Origin: Amphimedon queenslandica
Taxonomy: Eukaryota; Porifera; Demospongiae; Haplosclerida; Niphatidae
NCBI RefSeq assembly: GCF_000090795.2
Contig: NW_003546358.1
Span: 102,739-166,738, forward strand
DNA length: 64,000 nucleotides
Direction: 5' to 3'
Below are positions 1 through 34,900 of the stretch, piece by piece. The notes beneath the pieces are model-generated. The model had not been told where the DNA came from and did not search any database. It saw nothing but the letters and a program-made list of their open reading frames with translations. The translations under genes were made by a program, and so were the position numbers. Within the stretch, counting starts at the first letter, position 1. Every line of letters begins with the position of its first letter.

Positions 1-2
1 GG

Positions 3-839
3 TTAGAAGCTTTAGAAGATTATGCTATGCATCAGCAAGAAAAAATAATGTGGAAGATGAATGTCTTGGAAGAAGAGAAGAAGAAGAGACATAAGGCAAT
101 TCAATCAAAAGAACAAGAAATAGACAGAAATCGAGCAGATATTAAGGAGTGTGAACAACTTAAATCTCATGCAGAAAGTAACATGATGGAAGCTGAGAGA
201 AGAAAGCGTGAAGCTGAAGAGAGAAGAGAAGAACTTGAGAACTGGTGGTGGGTGCCAGTATATGGCCTTATACTCGGTGTTCGTGAGATGATCCAGGATA
301 ACTCTGCAATAATAAACAGAGAGTCTGACAAAATGGAAAGATATAGCAAAGAGGCCTCAAATTTTCAAAGTAACATTAATTCAGCTGAATCAACAATTGA
401 ATCTCTGAGGAATGATGTCAGTCAACTCTCTCAACAAATTGAAGACTTAGGTGCTAATTTGAAAATGAGGATTCAAATGCTTAGAGAAATGAAAGAAACA
501 ACTGCCACATTGAAGGCTTATCTGCAGCATTGGAATGAGCTAAGTATGACAATGGCGTATGGGCAAAATCGTTCTGTGGCTTTGGAGAAGATTGTCCACA
601 AAGCCAGCACAATGAGTAATCCTGAGAAAATTCTTACTGGCAGAGGAACTGAAAAAATGTTGAATAGCTTTACTGAGGCATTTCAGAAAGCTGAAGAACT
701 CCTTAAAACACAGTGGCAGTATGTAGTATCTTATAATTATATTTGTGAGCTCTGCCAAAAAGAGAATGAAGGACTTCCACTACCTGTTAACAACGATGCT
801 GTTGTTTGCAATAGTTGTGCCCATAAGTTTGTTGAATAA
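3..839 (+). CDS. Coiled-coil protein with internal hydrophobic segment and C-terminal paired CxxC motif (5' partial)
   Basis: The frame is open from base 3, before the first ATG at 27, so the gene starts left of the window. About 278 codons are visible, ending at a TAA at 837-839. The protein is mostly charged heptad-like helix (rich in E, K, R, Q), so a long coiled coil is expected. About 72 residues after the Met at base 27 lies a short hydrophobic stretch starting with three tryptophans (WWWVPVYGLILGV), which could dip into or cross a membrane. The last 40 residues contain CELC and CNSC separated by 17 residues, spacing that could bind zinc. I do not recognise the family. No intron is visible in the last 0.84 kb. 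A helix-hydrophobic-helix layout occurs in some membrane-inserting helical proteins, but that comparison is only architectural. The coding call is firm; no function is assigned. Confidence 0.75.
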   Translation, partial: LEALEDYAMHQQEKIMWKMNVLEEEKKKRHKAIQSKEQEIDRNRADIKECEQLKSHAESNMMEAERRKREAEERREELENWWWVPVYGLILGVREMIQDNSAIINRESDKMERYSKEASNFQSNINSAESTIESLRNDVSQLSQQIEDLGANLKMRIQMLREMKETTATLKAYLQHWNELSMTMAYGQNRSVALEKIVHKASTMSNPEKILTGRGTEKMLNSFTEAFQKAEELLKTQWQYVVSYNYICELCQKENEGLPLPVNNDAVVCNSCAHKFVE

Positions 840-3458
840 CTCACTTAGTAGTCTACTTACAGTTAATAATGAAGTTTTTTTCCTTTAGTTAATCAATAAT
901 AATATTAAAGTATTTATAATTATTTTATTAAAATTTTAATAATAATAATAGTACAATTTATGCAAACAATACGCTATAATAATATGCAGCGCCGACACGC
1001 GTACGCTTGGGCGTCCTGCTATAGTTTTAAAAGAGTTAAAATTATTGGACAGTAAAGTGGACACGCCTTTACCAATACTTTTGAAAAATGATGTTTAGCT
1101 GACTTCACTGATCAGTGTCGAGGTGATTTGTGTCTCATCCAGGTTCTGTTCTGTCATACTTTTGGTATAAGGAGGACGAATCTTGCATGCTATAGTCCCA
1201 CAGAGCAAGTTAGTCTGTCTTAGTCTTGCCAGTTTCTCGTGATTCGACTGAAACATGTATCTTACATATTGTCTATCTTGTTTTCTTGTGTTGTTTGATC
1301 CTTACTTATGTTGCTTGATCCTTATAATATTGTATTAGTTTATGCGTTTTATGCATGTAGTAACATTTGTAATCCTTTCCTTTCATTTGCATGCATGTAT
1401 TGTATACATGACCTCTAGTCAGGCGTGGCCTTGACCCTAGCAAGTAATACTGTACATGTACATGTTTTTTTGAGGGCTCAAATTTTGTGCAGAATGTGTG
1501 GATTTCTGAATTTTTGTTGTTGGATTTTAAATATTTACAAAAATACTTTTACACTTTAAGTCTACCTAAAATCCTTAAAATCTTTAATTTCAAACCTTCG
1601 ATTCTGCTGGATTCTGTTTGGATTCTAAGGAGATTGTATTGAATTCTGAGGCCTGTTGGACCCTTTGTGTATTTTTAGTTTTTTTACAGGGACACATCAC
1701 ATGGCACATACATGTAAGTTTTCTTTCTACCAATTATAGTTCAGATGCCTCCATGTGTAATGATTCAAGTAATTTTGTTTATTAGTTCTTGCCTATACAT
1801 TGTATATCTTTATTTTCTACTTCAATTTCCTTTTGTCTAAGTACATCATCACATAGTCTGCACTGCTGGAAATTTCTGCATGCACAGTGTCTTATGTTCT
1901 GTTGATACATGTATATTTGTTAGATGATACATGTAGCTACATCTACATGTACATGTTGTACATGTAGGCCTATTCAGACATGTACTGCACCTGTATGCAC
2001 ATGCTTAGAATGTCAGCTGATTGCTAATAACTGTCAGTGAGTCAGTACAGTCTATGGTTTATAGCAAAGGTAATTGTTGTATTAAAGTAATCATGATTTC
2101 ATGTACATGGACATGTATGGTATGTACATGTACCATACATTTATGTTTATGTTGCTGCCATTTCATTAAATTCTTTATAAGGTACTCGTTATGTTTGCAC
2201 AAGGTGATCATTCATTGTTAATCCAGCAGGTAGCAACTGCTTCTTCCATTAAAGCCTTGTGCCATAGTATTTACTGTTATTGCTTTTAATGTACTCAGTG
2301 CTTCATTGATAGTATATTACTTTACTGCTTCAAAGGCATTGCCAGTTCCGTTATATTTTATGCAGCACCGAAAGTGTGTGTTGTTTGGTTGACTTCACAG
2401 TGGCTAGTAGCACTGGGTAAGGAGCTCTTTGTGACCAGAGAAGAAGAGAAACTGCTATACATGTTGCAAAACAGGCTCACAGTACTCCTGTGCTACCACT
2501 GTCAGCCTTTTGCAGTGTTTTAGTAGACAGATATTTTCTTGTAATAATTGTTGGGCAGTCAAGTCATGTCACATGAAAGAAAATCTTCTTACTAAACACA
2601 GTGGGCTTGTAAATGCCTGTATTAGCTACATATAGCTTTGTCTATACCTTGATAGGACGCTAAAGACTCCAGAATACCTCTTCAGGAGTGTATTTGGCAG
2701 ATGGCCTTGATGTGCCCATGTACAATATACATACCATAAATTAATTGTAGCACAGCTGTATGACCAATAATGGCACTTGAGGTGCGGTCTTGACAGCCAA
2801 TAAGCACTCTTTACTGTGCTATAAGTATTATAAGTGTGCATGAATGTATCAGTCCAATTTTTTGTCTCTTCTCATGATGCAGCTTGATATTTTCCATTAT
2901 TGGATCTGTAACCATCCTGTTTTAATTAATGATTGATTGCTATCAAAACATTGTGTGACGTCACATCTACCACACAAGACATTACTAGACATTCCATTTT
3001 TATATGTACAAGATTGACCTACACAATAATTGTAGAGTTTGTAATTATCAGTTGAACTTTTATTCCAAAATCAGTGCATGTACTATGCATGTACATCGGA
3101 AGAACAACCTAATTGATCCTGACAGTCAGTACACTACTTCTTTCTCTCCTTTTATTTTTAAAAGGAGTGCTTCACGTGCCATTTTTTGCCCGACTGCTTT
3201 TCCAATCCTGCCGCCGCCTATGTATAAAATAGACCTTTGATGGCTACATGTACATGTGTATATATGTGATGTACATTTATGAGCATAATGATGCTCTTTG
3301 TTTGAGCTATGTGTACATGTGATCGTAATTAACCCACTTACAAGTACATGTACATGTACATGTAGATGAGTTATTACGTGTTCATGTACATGTATGTACT
3401 ACTGAATATAGAATGGTGTGTGAATGCCTCTTCATTGTCAGGAAAAGGATGTGGCTGC

Positions 3459-3812
3459 TATAAGGTTTTGATAGTACATGTATACTCACTACACTGTGTG
3501 TACATGTACACATACATGTACTACTCCCTACTAATAATTTCTTGTACAGCAGAGATCAGTGCCAAGTTAACTTTAATACGCAATTACATACTGTAACTTA
3601 CCCGTACATATTAAATATGTACGTACCATAGCACTTACTGTATACATAATACTTGGACATTTAGCGTTAGTTTAACGTTAGTTTACCGTTTGTACTGTAT
3701 AATGCCATGCTCATGTAGCACTGCACTGTAAGGTTTTGATAGTACATGTATACTTACATGTACACGTACATGTACATGTACTACTTCCTAATAATAATTT
3801 CTTGTACATGTA
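3459..3812. repeat. Direct repeat, two copies of about 80-90 bp
   Basis: The stretch at about 3459-3550 recurs at about 3729-3812. Both start with TATAAGG/TGTAAGG followed by TTTTGATAGTACATGTATAC. Both end with a CTAATAATAATTTCTTGTAC-like sequence and differ mainly in the number of TACATG units. This is probably a local duplication. Confidence 0.6.
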
Positions 3813-4302
3813 TATTTTATCTGGGTTATGTTTGTCATGAGGTGTGCATGTAGGTTTGAATTATACATGCATGTACGTGTAGGTAAGAAATGGGAGCTTT
3901 GCAAAACAGTTTTTGTTTGATATTCTGCACTATTTTCATATGCATGCAATGCATAACTTGATGGAGTCATAATGTATTGCACTTGCATCTAGTGTTAATT
4001 TTGCCAACACGTGCAATGTATGTGTTGTCTACTCTACTGTTTATGATCATGCATGTTCATGTACATTGTACCTTGTACCCTTCATTGGTTTCCTTAAGGC
4101 ACTGTGGCTAAGTGTCAAGCATCTCAAATTACATTTGTGGTATTGCCCACTGCCCACACATAATGGCATATGCACATACAAATTTACATGTACAATGTAC
4201 ATGTACATGTAGCTGAAGTGTATTATAATAGTGCTATTATATTCTTATACACTACAGGTACATGTAGCTAGAGTGTATTAGTTTTGGAACTACACATGTG
4301 CA

Positions 4303-4400
4303 TACATGTACATGTACATGTACATGTACATGTACATGTACATGTACATGTACATGTACATATGTACATGTACATATGTACATGTACATATGTACATGTA
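4303..4400. repeat. (TACATG)n microsatellite
   Basis: Nearly uninterrupted TACATG hexamers fill about 98 bases, with CATATG variants near the end. The unit is self-complementary (ACATGT and TGTACA are palindromes), so long arrays can fold or cruciform. Shorter arrays of the same unit occur in most introns of the first 44 kb, for example 14043-14097 and 15437-15480. They produce most of the spurious open frames there. Confidence 0.9.
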
Positions 4401-5512
4401 ATTTTACTAATCTACTTTTTGTGTCCAATGTTCGGTTACATGTTCTAGTACAGTTTACATGGACATACAATGTACATGTATGTGTACAGTAGGTAATAGT
4501 AGAAAATAGTATGATCAGTAATGTTGCTCCAATTAAGGTCTAGACAATGGCCGAGTCAGTTTCAACATAAGACATACATGTATGTGTGTGTATAGTGACT
4601 GTGTGTGTTTGATCACAGTCATGTGTTATTGTGTATACATGTACATACATAAATAATGTTTTCATAAGCCATTTTATAAACATTACTCAATATTTTGAAT
4701 ACATTTGTTAAATTGAGTCAGTAATCATAAGTGTACTCACTGTGCTGTATTGACAGCCTTTGGTACATTCAAATCAGTTATTCCTACTATTTGCACATAC
4801 ATACATTGTACATACATGTATGTGCATATAGATGTAGTTCATAAACAACATGTTAAATAGCAATTTGTATTACATGATGTAAATTTACATGTCTTTGTAT
4901 GACGATTCACCTACATATATACATGTATTTGTATAAAGTGCACTGCCTATATCTTCATGTATGAAGAGAGTTAATGTATTCCATTTGTATAACACGATCA
5001 TATACACATGTACATGTACAAGCAGGTACTATACATATTTTTGAGGTACATGTACATGTACTAATTTTTCATAATTTGTAAAAAAGTTTGTTAGCTATTT
5101 ATGTTTAATTTACTATAATTGTAATATTGTGACTTTAAAAATTAAATTAGCAACTCAATTTCCCACACTGCATACATGTACATGAACTAGTATGTTGTCA
5201 CAAAGTAGAAATTTTTTTTATAGAATGCCATTGTAATTTTGACATCATGTACATATGTGTAAGTATATAACATACATGTACATGTACATGTATATACACT
5301 GGACATATAGATATTTAAATTGTGTTGACATAGCTAGTGTATGTAGTGTAAATGGTACATTATACGTGCTTGGTGTTTGGTAATGATGCATGTAATGTAG
5401 ATGTAAATGTACATACATACACTGCATTATGTATGCTGTACATGTGTAGTTGTATGCACGTGTGCTATAATTTTGTTTATGTACACATGTAGTTGTTGGT
5501 TGTTGTTCTGCA

Positions 5513-23968
<18,456 letters not shown>

Positions 23969-24072
23969 AGTGATCATGTACCTCCAGATATCATATTTTT
24001 ATTCAATTCAAATTGACTTCACTGAATACTGATAATGTACTATAAATTTTATGTCTCACTAAAATGAGTATA

Positions 24073-24104
<32 letters not shown>

Positions 24105-24655
24105 TGCATGTATTACTCAGCTAGCAATTGCTTCAACAATAACAATGGAGTCAGTCACATGTGTCTCTAAGTTCGTTCTTAGGCTACATAAAATGTAAGT
24201 GTCACATATTAGGTGCAAGAATTGTAATGCAGGGAAGAAATTTAAATAAGTGAATTTTTGATGACAATCTTGCATAATAATACTTACTATCTGTTATTGT
24301 ATCTATAAAGGTGGGCAGCTACTATGCAGCATTGTAGCTTGCAACTTGTGGTTAAACCTTTGATGTGGTTGCCAATATAATTGCATTAAGTAGGATACTT
24401 CATGCAACATGTTGCACAGCCACATCAAAGGCACTGATAAGAAAGTTGCATAGTGGATTTGATGCCCACTTCAATGCTGCTACACAGCCAAAAATGTAAA
24501 TTAATCTGCATGAGTTCATGACCCAGCTTGATACTGCGCAATCCCTAAGCTGTTTAATTCCCCACCCAACAAATGGGTGTGGCCAAACAGAATTAATTGT
24601 GATGATCTGTTTTGATTCGAGGTTTGTTTCTTTATGAGATGACTTAACTTCAGAG
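23969..24655. other. Short intergenic spacer between KIF21 and the BTB gene
   Basis: 687 bases with the KIF21 3' end and the next promoter. A (TAA)n tract followed by A8 at about 24072-24108 offers AATAAA signals. A small inverted repeat (CTTTGATGTGGTTGCC ... AGCCACATCAAAGG) spans about 24358-24432. No open frame is credible. Confidence 0.6.
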
Positions 24656-28728
<4,073 letters not shown>

Positions 28729-28990
28729 CTTTTTTATATCAAATCTATAACCCAATGGTATTATCCATACATCCATCCTATAATAATGCTTAATTTCTTT
28801 CAGTTGTATCATTTAAAAATACTAAAATTGTACAAAATTCTGCATGTGTTAGCAAATTAATGATAAAAGGTAATTAATTTTAGTAAGAACAAGCCAAATT
28901 GCGAATGTCTTGTTTGCGCTCTGTTGCAATAATAATAATGATTAATTACTGACTACATAATACATGTATTAATTAAAATAATACTAATAA

Positions 28991-31900
28991 TTAGTATCCA
29001 GTCCAGCGCTGCAGGTAGTTTGTCCAGCCTTTACCAGTAGCGCTACCTGAGTTATCACTATCACCAGTGGGATCAGGCAGTTCAGTTTTCCTTCCTAAGA
29101 TAAAAGTGATTGGAATAATTAAAGAATTAGGCTACATGTACCCTTAATTGTTTCCTGAAGGAAATGCTTTTCTTGCTGACTTAATTGAAGGAGTCTTGTG
29201 ATAATAGGAATCAGCTTCAACTTCTCTTCATTGTTAGTATGAAGAAACTAGTAAATTGTACAGTAAAGTTATAAAAAACCTGAAAGTGTATGGGCATGAA
29301 TAATTTTGTTAAAACATTATTTATTATTTACATGTGTACTGTATATCAATGAGGAAGAATATAATGCATAATTTACCTTTAATGTGACATTTTTGAGATA
29401 CTCCATGTTACTTGATGCTTCTTTTTGTCTTTCTTGATTACGCTCCAACCTAACACATTTACAATAATTATACTATTGTACCATGATACATGTACATCTA
29501 CACATACATAGATACATGATTATGATAATAGTCGGCTAACTAATGGAACATTCAGAAGTGAGAAAATAAAATTGAAAATATTTTTGAATGTTTTGTATCA
29601 TATCATTATGGACTGAAAATAAACGTAGTTAAAATACTCTGATAATAATAGAATGCTCAGTGTACAAAATTAAAAACAAAATATACATGTACTGTACCTT
29701 CTGATTTCTTCTTTGAGTAGTTTAGACTGGTCAATGTAACGTACACAGTTTGCCTCACTTTCATGTAATATTCCAGTTAAATGAGAAACTCTTTTTGTCA
29801 ATGTTGCAACTTGATCTTTCAAATCTTCAAGTGTATCTAATTTAGGAGCTGCACAATACATGTATGTATACAAAATAAGTACATGTATGCATATGAATAA
29901 AGTTAACAAACTTTAGCACAACTGAAACACTTACACAAGCTTCTTCCACTCAATGAAGACAACTCATTTGAACTGTTGTTAAGAAGATTTTCAAAACTAA
30001 CAAATTTGTCTTCATCTCTTTGCGGGGTTGGTGTTACAACAGGCAAGGATAATCCTAATACTTCTAACTCAGAACGATCCATACCCTGATAATTTCAATA
30101 GTCAATAAAAAAATTATAATAGTAATAACTGCACTAATGAAGAAGAATATACAATGAGCTACATGTACATGTAGACATAAGAAGCATAAAAAATTATGTG
30201 CAACTGACATACACGTAAGAATTCCTTACCTCTCCAGAAGATCTTTCTTCAGTTGGTAACACTTTCATGTCACCTGTGGGTCTCATATTTTCCTTGACCT
30301 GCATGATGATTTAGAATTATAATGACAGTGCAGTTACTATGATGTACATGTAGTACATTTCTATACATGTACCTGACTGATTTGAGAAGAAGCACTAGTA
30401 GAAGATACTTTAGAAAGCACAGCACTGTCGGACTCTTGTTGAAACCGGTTCAAGTTCTTGTATGCTATTTTCAATTCATCTTGTAATGAAGATATTTCTA
30501 ATTCATGATCCTTCTGTAAAGTATATATTTGGGACTACAAAAGGAGGATATACATGTATGTGCCATGAAAATAAAGAGAAAATAATTATTTACTATGGAC
30601 TATGAAGTTGTACATGCATGCACTTCAATTTCCAAATCTAAAAGTTAAAATACATGTACATGTATATTCATACATGTACATGTATGTGGCTATGTGCACA
30701 ATAGAAGGTTAAGCAAACTAGTGGAAAAGAGATAAATGTACATGTACATGTACGTGTACTGCATCCTGAAAATAATTTTGTATACATGTACATGTACAGT
30801 AATACCATAGCAAGGCCTAAAACTGCATGTACAATGTACATTAATTTACATTTGAGTAATTAATTTCTTCTAAAAATGAAACTTTAAATTGACTATAGTC
30901 TGTCAGTAGTATATGCAAACGTAATACATGTAATCAAAGCACAATGCATACAATGTGTGTCTTTATGTTAAAGCAGCTAGTGGCAAGTCCTATTTCAGTT
31001 ATCATAGAGCATTTAATTCCACAAACACACAATGTAATATACATACATCATGTATGGTAATAAACTAATTATACATGTAATAAATGTATATTGTTGTCCT
31101 CTACCTTAAAAGCTGCTGTATTCTCTGCAATTTCTAATCGCAGCTGAGAGACTAGATCATCCAACTGCCTTGTCTTAATGACATACTTTTCTTCACATTC
31201 CTGAAGCCTGTACATATACACATAAATTAAAATTTATGTAGGGTCCAATCATATTAAAAATACATTAACTTAACTATACCTTTCATGTAAATGTTGAAGT
31301 TTTAGTTCATTTTCATGTACATAACTGTTATGTGTACTAATAAGTGCCTGATGCTCTTGCTCAATATTACTGTGATCAGAATAAAGATTAGTCAGCCTTT
31401 CCCTATTAAATAATATAAGTGGCATAAAATACTAGACGAATGTAGAACATTGAAGGGGCGAGCCTACACAAGCAAAGCAATGTACATACAATAGATCTTG
31501 ATATACTAACAATACTCATGCATGATGACGACTGTGCAAAAGCAGTAGGCTCAGAACTTGATGGACGTAGTTCTTGATTATCTACCAATATGGTCTCTGC
31601 AACAATTAAAGTTACAATGTACCTTGCTTATAGCATTTAGTAAGCATTAAAGATAGCTACAAGCAGTCATTGACGGCACAAATAATATGGCTAGATAGGC
31701 AACTGTAGCACTTTCTTGCCTGCTCCAAGTTAGTTCAGCAGGCTGTCTCTGGCTGTGACTGACATTCACTTTATCAGAGTTATTGACATCAATGAAGAAC
31801 ATGGCATGTCTGCTTTCTTAACCTTCCTTGCTGCTGCATTTTGACAGCAGTACAGTCTAATCAGTCTTACAAGAATTTCCAGTTTTGATACTGAGCCGCC

Positions 31901-34900
31901 ATTTTACTTCATTGTGACCACACCCGTTCTCAATGAAGATTATCAAGTTTATTAAAAAGTGGAAATTTTTTCGGATAAATAGAGGTGACGTACGTGTACA
32001 AACATACTTGTGTCGTTTATGTGGGGCTCGCTCAGGCTCACCCCAATGAGATAGAAAAGTATGCAGTACATGCAGGCATGTAATAGGGATGTATAACTTT
32101 TCAAAAGCAATCAAATTACCTTGTTTCAATCAGTTCTGATTTAGTCTTAAGCAGCTCCGCTTCATGCTGTTGTCTACATTATATGTACATGTAAGAAAAT
32201 TTAAGCTACAGTGAAAAAGTGTATACAAAAGATACATGTACCTTAAATTGCTTTCCACTTCAGTTAATGAGGGCATAGTTTGCTTTTGCTTCAATACAGA
32301 GTGCACCCTTACCTAAATGACATGTACATGTACATTAATAGTATCAAAATAATCAACACTTCATACTTTGTAGTTTTCGAATTCCTGCTCCTTGAGCTGC
32401 AACAACTCACTACTGGTCTTTAATTCAGTCTGAAGAGATGTCACTTTCATTTCTAGAACATTTATCAGTTGCTTGTAGTGGGATACAGATGACTGAGACT
32501 GCAAAAATATAACAAATAATAAATGTACATGTACAATGTGAAAATATGAGCATTATTGATTTCAAGACACACTTGTTCTAAGTCAGACTGAAATGCTGCT
32601 GTTAACCTTGCAATCTCAACCTAATAAAATAAGAAAAATATTAAAAACATGTCCATGCACCATGTACATACATTGTACCTGAAAATTTTAACTGTGATTA
32701 ATTTTACTGGAATACAAATTTTGTAAAAATTAAGTGACACATAAATGCTTAGCCCCAAGCAGTCTAAAGCACGCAATACTGTAAAATCAAGAAATTTATG
32801 CAATAGAAAACTTTTTTATTTTCTTTTTTTGCTGTGCTTTCATTTTTTCTAAATAAGACTGTGTCATGTATTATTGAATGCAGCATGTAATGTAATGCAT
32901 GTACTGTACTGTACTGCATGCATTTATGTGTCACTTAATTTTTACAAAATTTGTATTCCAGTAAAATTAATCACAGTTAAAATTTTCAGGTACAAGGTGC
33001 ATGGACATGTTTTTAATATTTTTCTTATTTTATTAGGTTGAGATTGCAAGGTTAACAGCAGCATTTCAGTCTGACTTAGAACAAGTGTGTCTTGAAATCA
33101 ATAATGCTCATATTTTCACGTTGTACATGTACATTTATTATTTGTTATATTTTTGCAGTCTCAGTCATCTGTATCCCACTACAAGCAACTGATAAATGTT
33201 CTAGAAATGAAAGTGACANNNNNNNNNNTTAATATGATTGCCTGATTATAATAATGATGTGTTCCAGTTCCAATTGCCTAAAAAAATTATTGACTGAGTT
33301 ATGACCCATAAAAATGTTACTTTCTGTTGGTGGGTGTGGCTAAATGTGATGTCACAACAGGTGGAAAAGCAGATAAATCCATTCCTTCATAGGGGAAATG
33401 TTCCTTTATTTTCATGCCCTGAAATGTAATAGTAGTAATTTCAAGATTGGAATCATTAGCTTTTATTATTCTAAGCATGCAACTGCAAGAAAAAGTCAAA
33501 ATATCACAAGTAGGAGATTTGTGTTGTTTGCTATTTTGACTCTTTTTCTAGCAGCTGCATGCTTAGAATAATAAAGGCAAATGATCCCAATCTTTAAACT
33601 ACTGCTATTACATTACGGGCATGAAAATAAAGGAACATTACCCCTATAAAGAAATGGATTTATCTGCATTTCTGCCTGTTGTGACGTCACCTTTAGTCAC
33701 ACCTGCACCCACAGACAGGAAGTAACATTTTTAAGGCTCATACACGTATCTTAGTAAATAGTTTTTTTAGACAATGGGAGTTGAAACACATCATTATTAT
33801 GATCAGCCAATCATATTAAGACCATACAATAAATACCCCAAATTTCAGTGCTTCATTGAGATTAAATGCTAGAAAGCATTGCAAGCACTTGTAAAAATCT
33901 GCTTAGAGCACTTTTAAGCACAAGCACTTAAGTGCTTCACTCATCACTGGTACAATGTAGATGTAGAAGTACATTTATGTGACAATGCAAAACAGAAAAT
34001 ACATGTACATGTAATTGTTCACTGGTAAAGTGAGTTTTTTTTTGTATAAATGTAGTGTAATGTACAGTAGGTACAACGTACAAGGTGTACAGCAGGCATG
34101 GTGAGGGAATGGAGCCTACATGTATATTAATGTGTTACAATCCAAATGGGTGTAATATCTATGAAATAATATACACGAACATGTACATGTACTTGTCGAA
34201 TCAGGCACAAATGTACATGTATAATACAGTGTATTACTATTATCTATATTTGTACATGTACATGTAGTTGCATTTCTTGTATGATACCAGAAGTAAAAAT
34301 TATACATGTTTAAACATAGATGTATATATGTAGGCAGCATTGCTATAAAAAGTACAAGTACACAATCTTACTTTGGTCATCTCAAGATCTTGTCTTGTGG
34401 TTTCCAATTCTGTTTTGGTATCATTAGATTTTTGATGATTCTCAGTAATCTAAATTAAATACATACATGTATTACATGTTATGCGATCATACAAAATGTA
34501 AAAATATACATGTTGCATCATACAAAAAGAAACATAAAGATAATTAGTATTAAGGAGAGCTTGCATATGTACATGTACAGTAGCTCCTTTAGGGACAGAA
34601 AGCTGGAACAGAGCTACACTGTACTACATGTACATGCATTATCATTAAAATAGCTGCCATCCCTCTATCTGCATTTGTACTACAGTATGTGGGTGTATCA
34701 AAGGCACCAACACGAGTTTATACAGTGGAGACCACAGCAGGGGTAGTTAGAAGCATCATCTAACTGCCAATTCTGGAAGTTAGATGACAGTGCCTTTCAT
34801 ACACCCACATACTATAGTACAGACCAGATAAACTACAGCTATTTCGTGTTATGTACACTCAGGCTTGTGTATATCCAGTAACCCTCAACATCTGTAGTTT

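Larger units (their letters stand above)
840..5512. other. Intergenic region dense in TACATG/TGTACA repeats
   Basis: No convincing gene was found on either strand in 4.7 kb. Open frames here are short and consist largely of Cys-Thr, His-Val or Met-Tyr runs produced by translating the TACATG repeat. The first 150 bases are AT-rich with AATAAT/ATTAAA-like signals suited to 3' processing of the upstream gene. A GC-richer patch with CpGs lies near 985-1020. The last few hundred bases must contain the kinesin 5' UTR and promoter, but no TATA box or initiator can be identified with confidence. Confidence 0.6.

Noticed and set aside
4252-4492. Overlapping open frames on both strands
   Set aside because: They are translations of the TACATG array (Cys-Thr and His-Val runs) and carry no other information. 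The same holds for similar frames at 7519-7758, 15269-15541, 21082-21374 and 35690-35938.
31500-31610. Candidate golgin exon (LVDNQELRPSSSEPTAFAQ) on the minus strand
   Set aside because: The flanking exons join directly in phase (R-ERLTNL); inserting this stretch with its AG border gives an immediate stop. It is probably chance.
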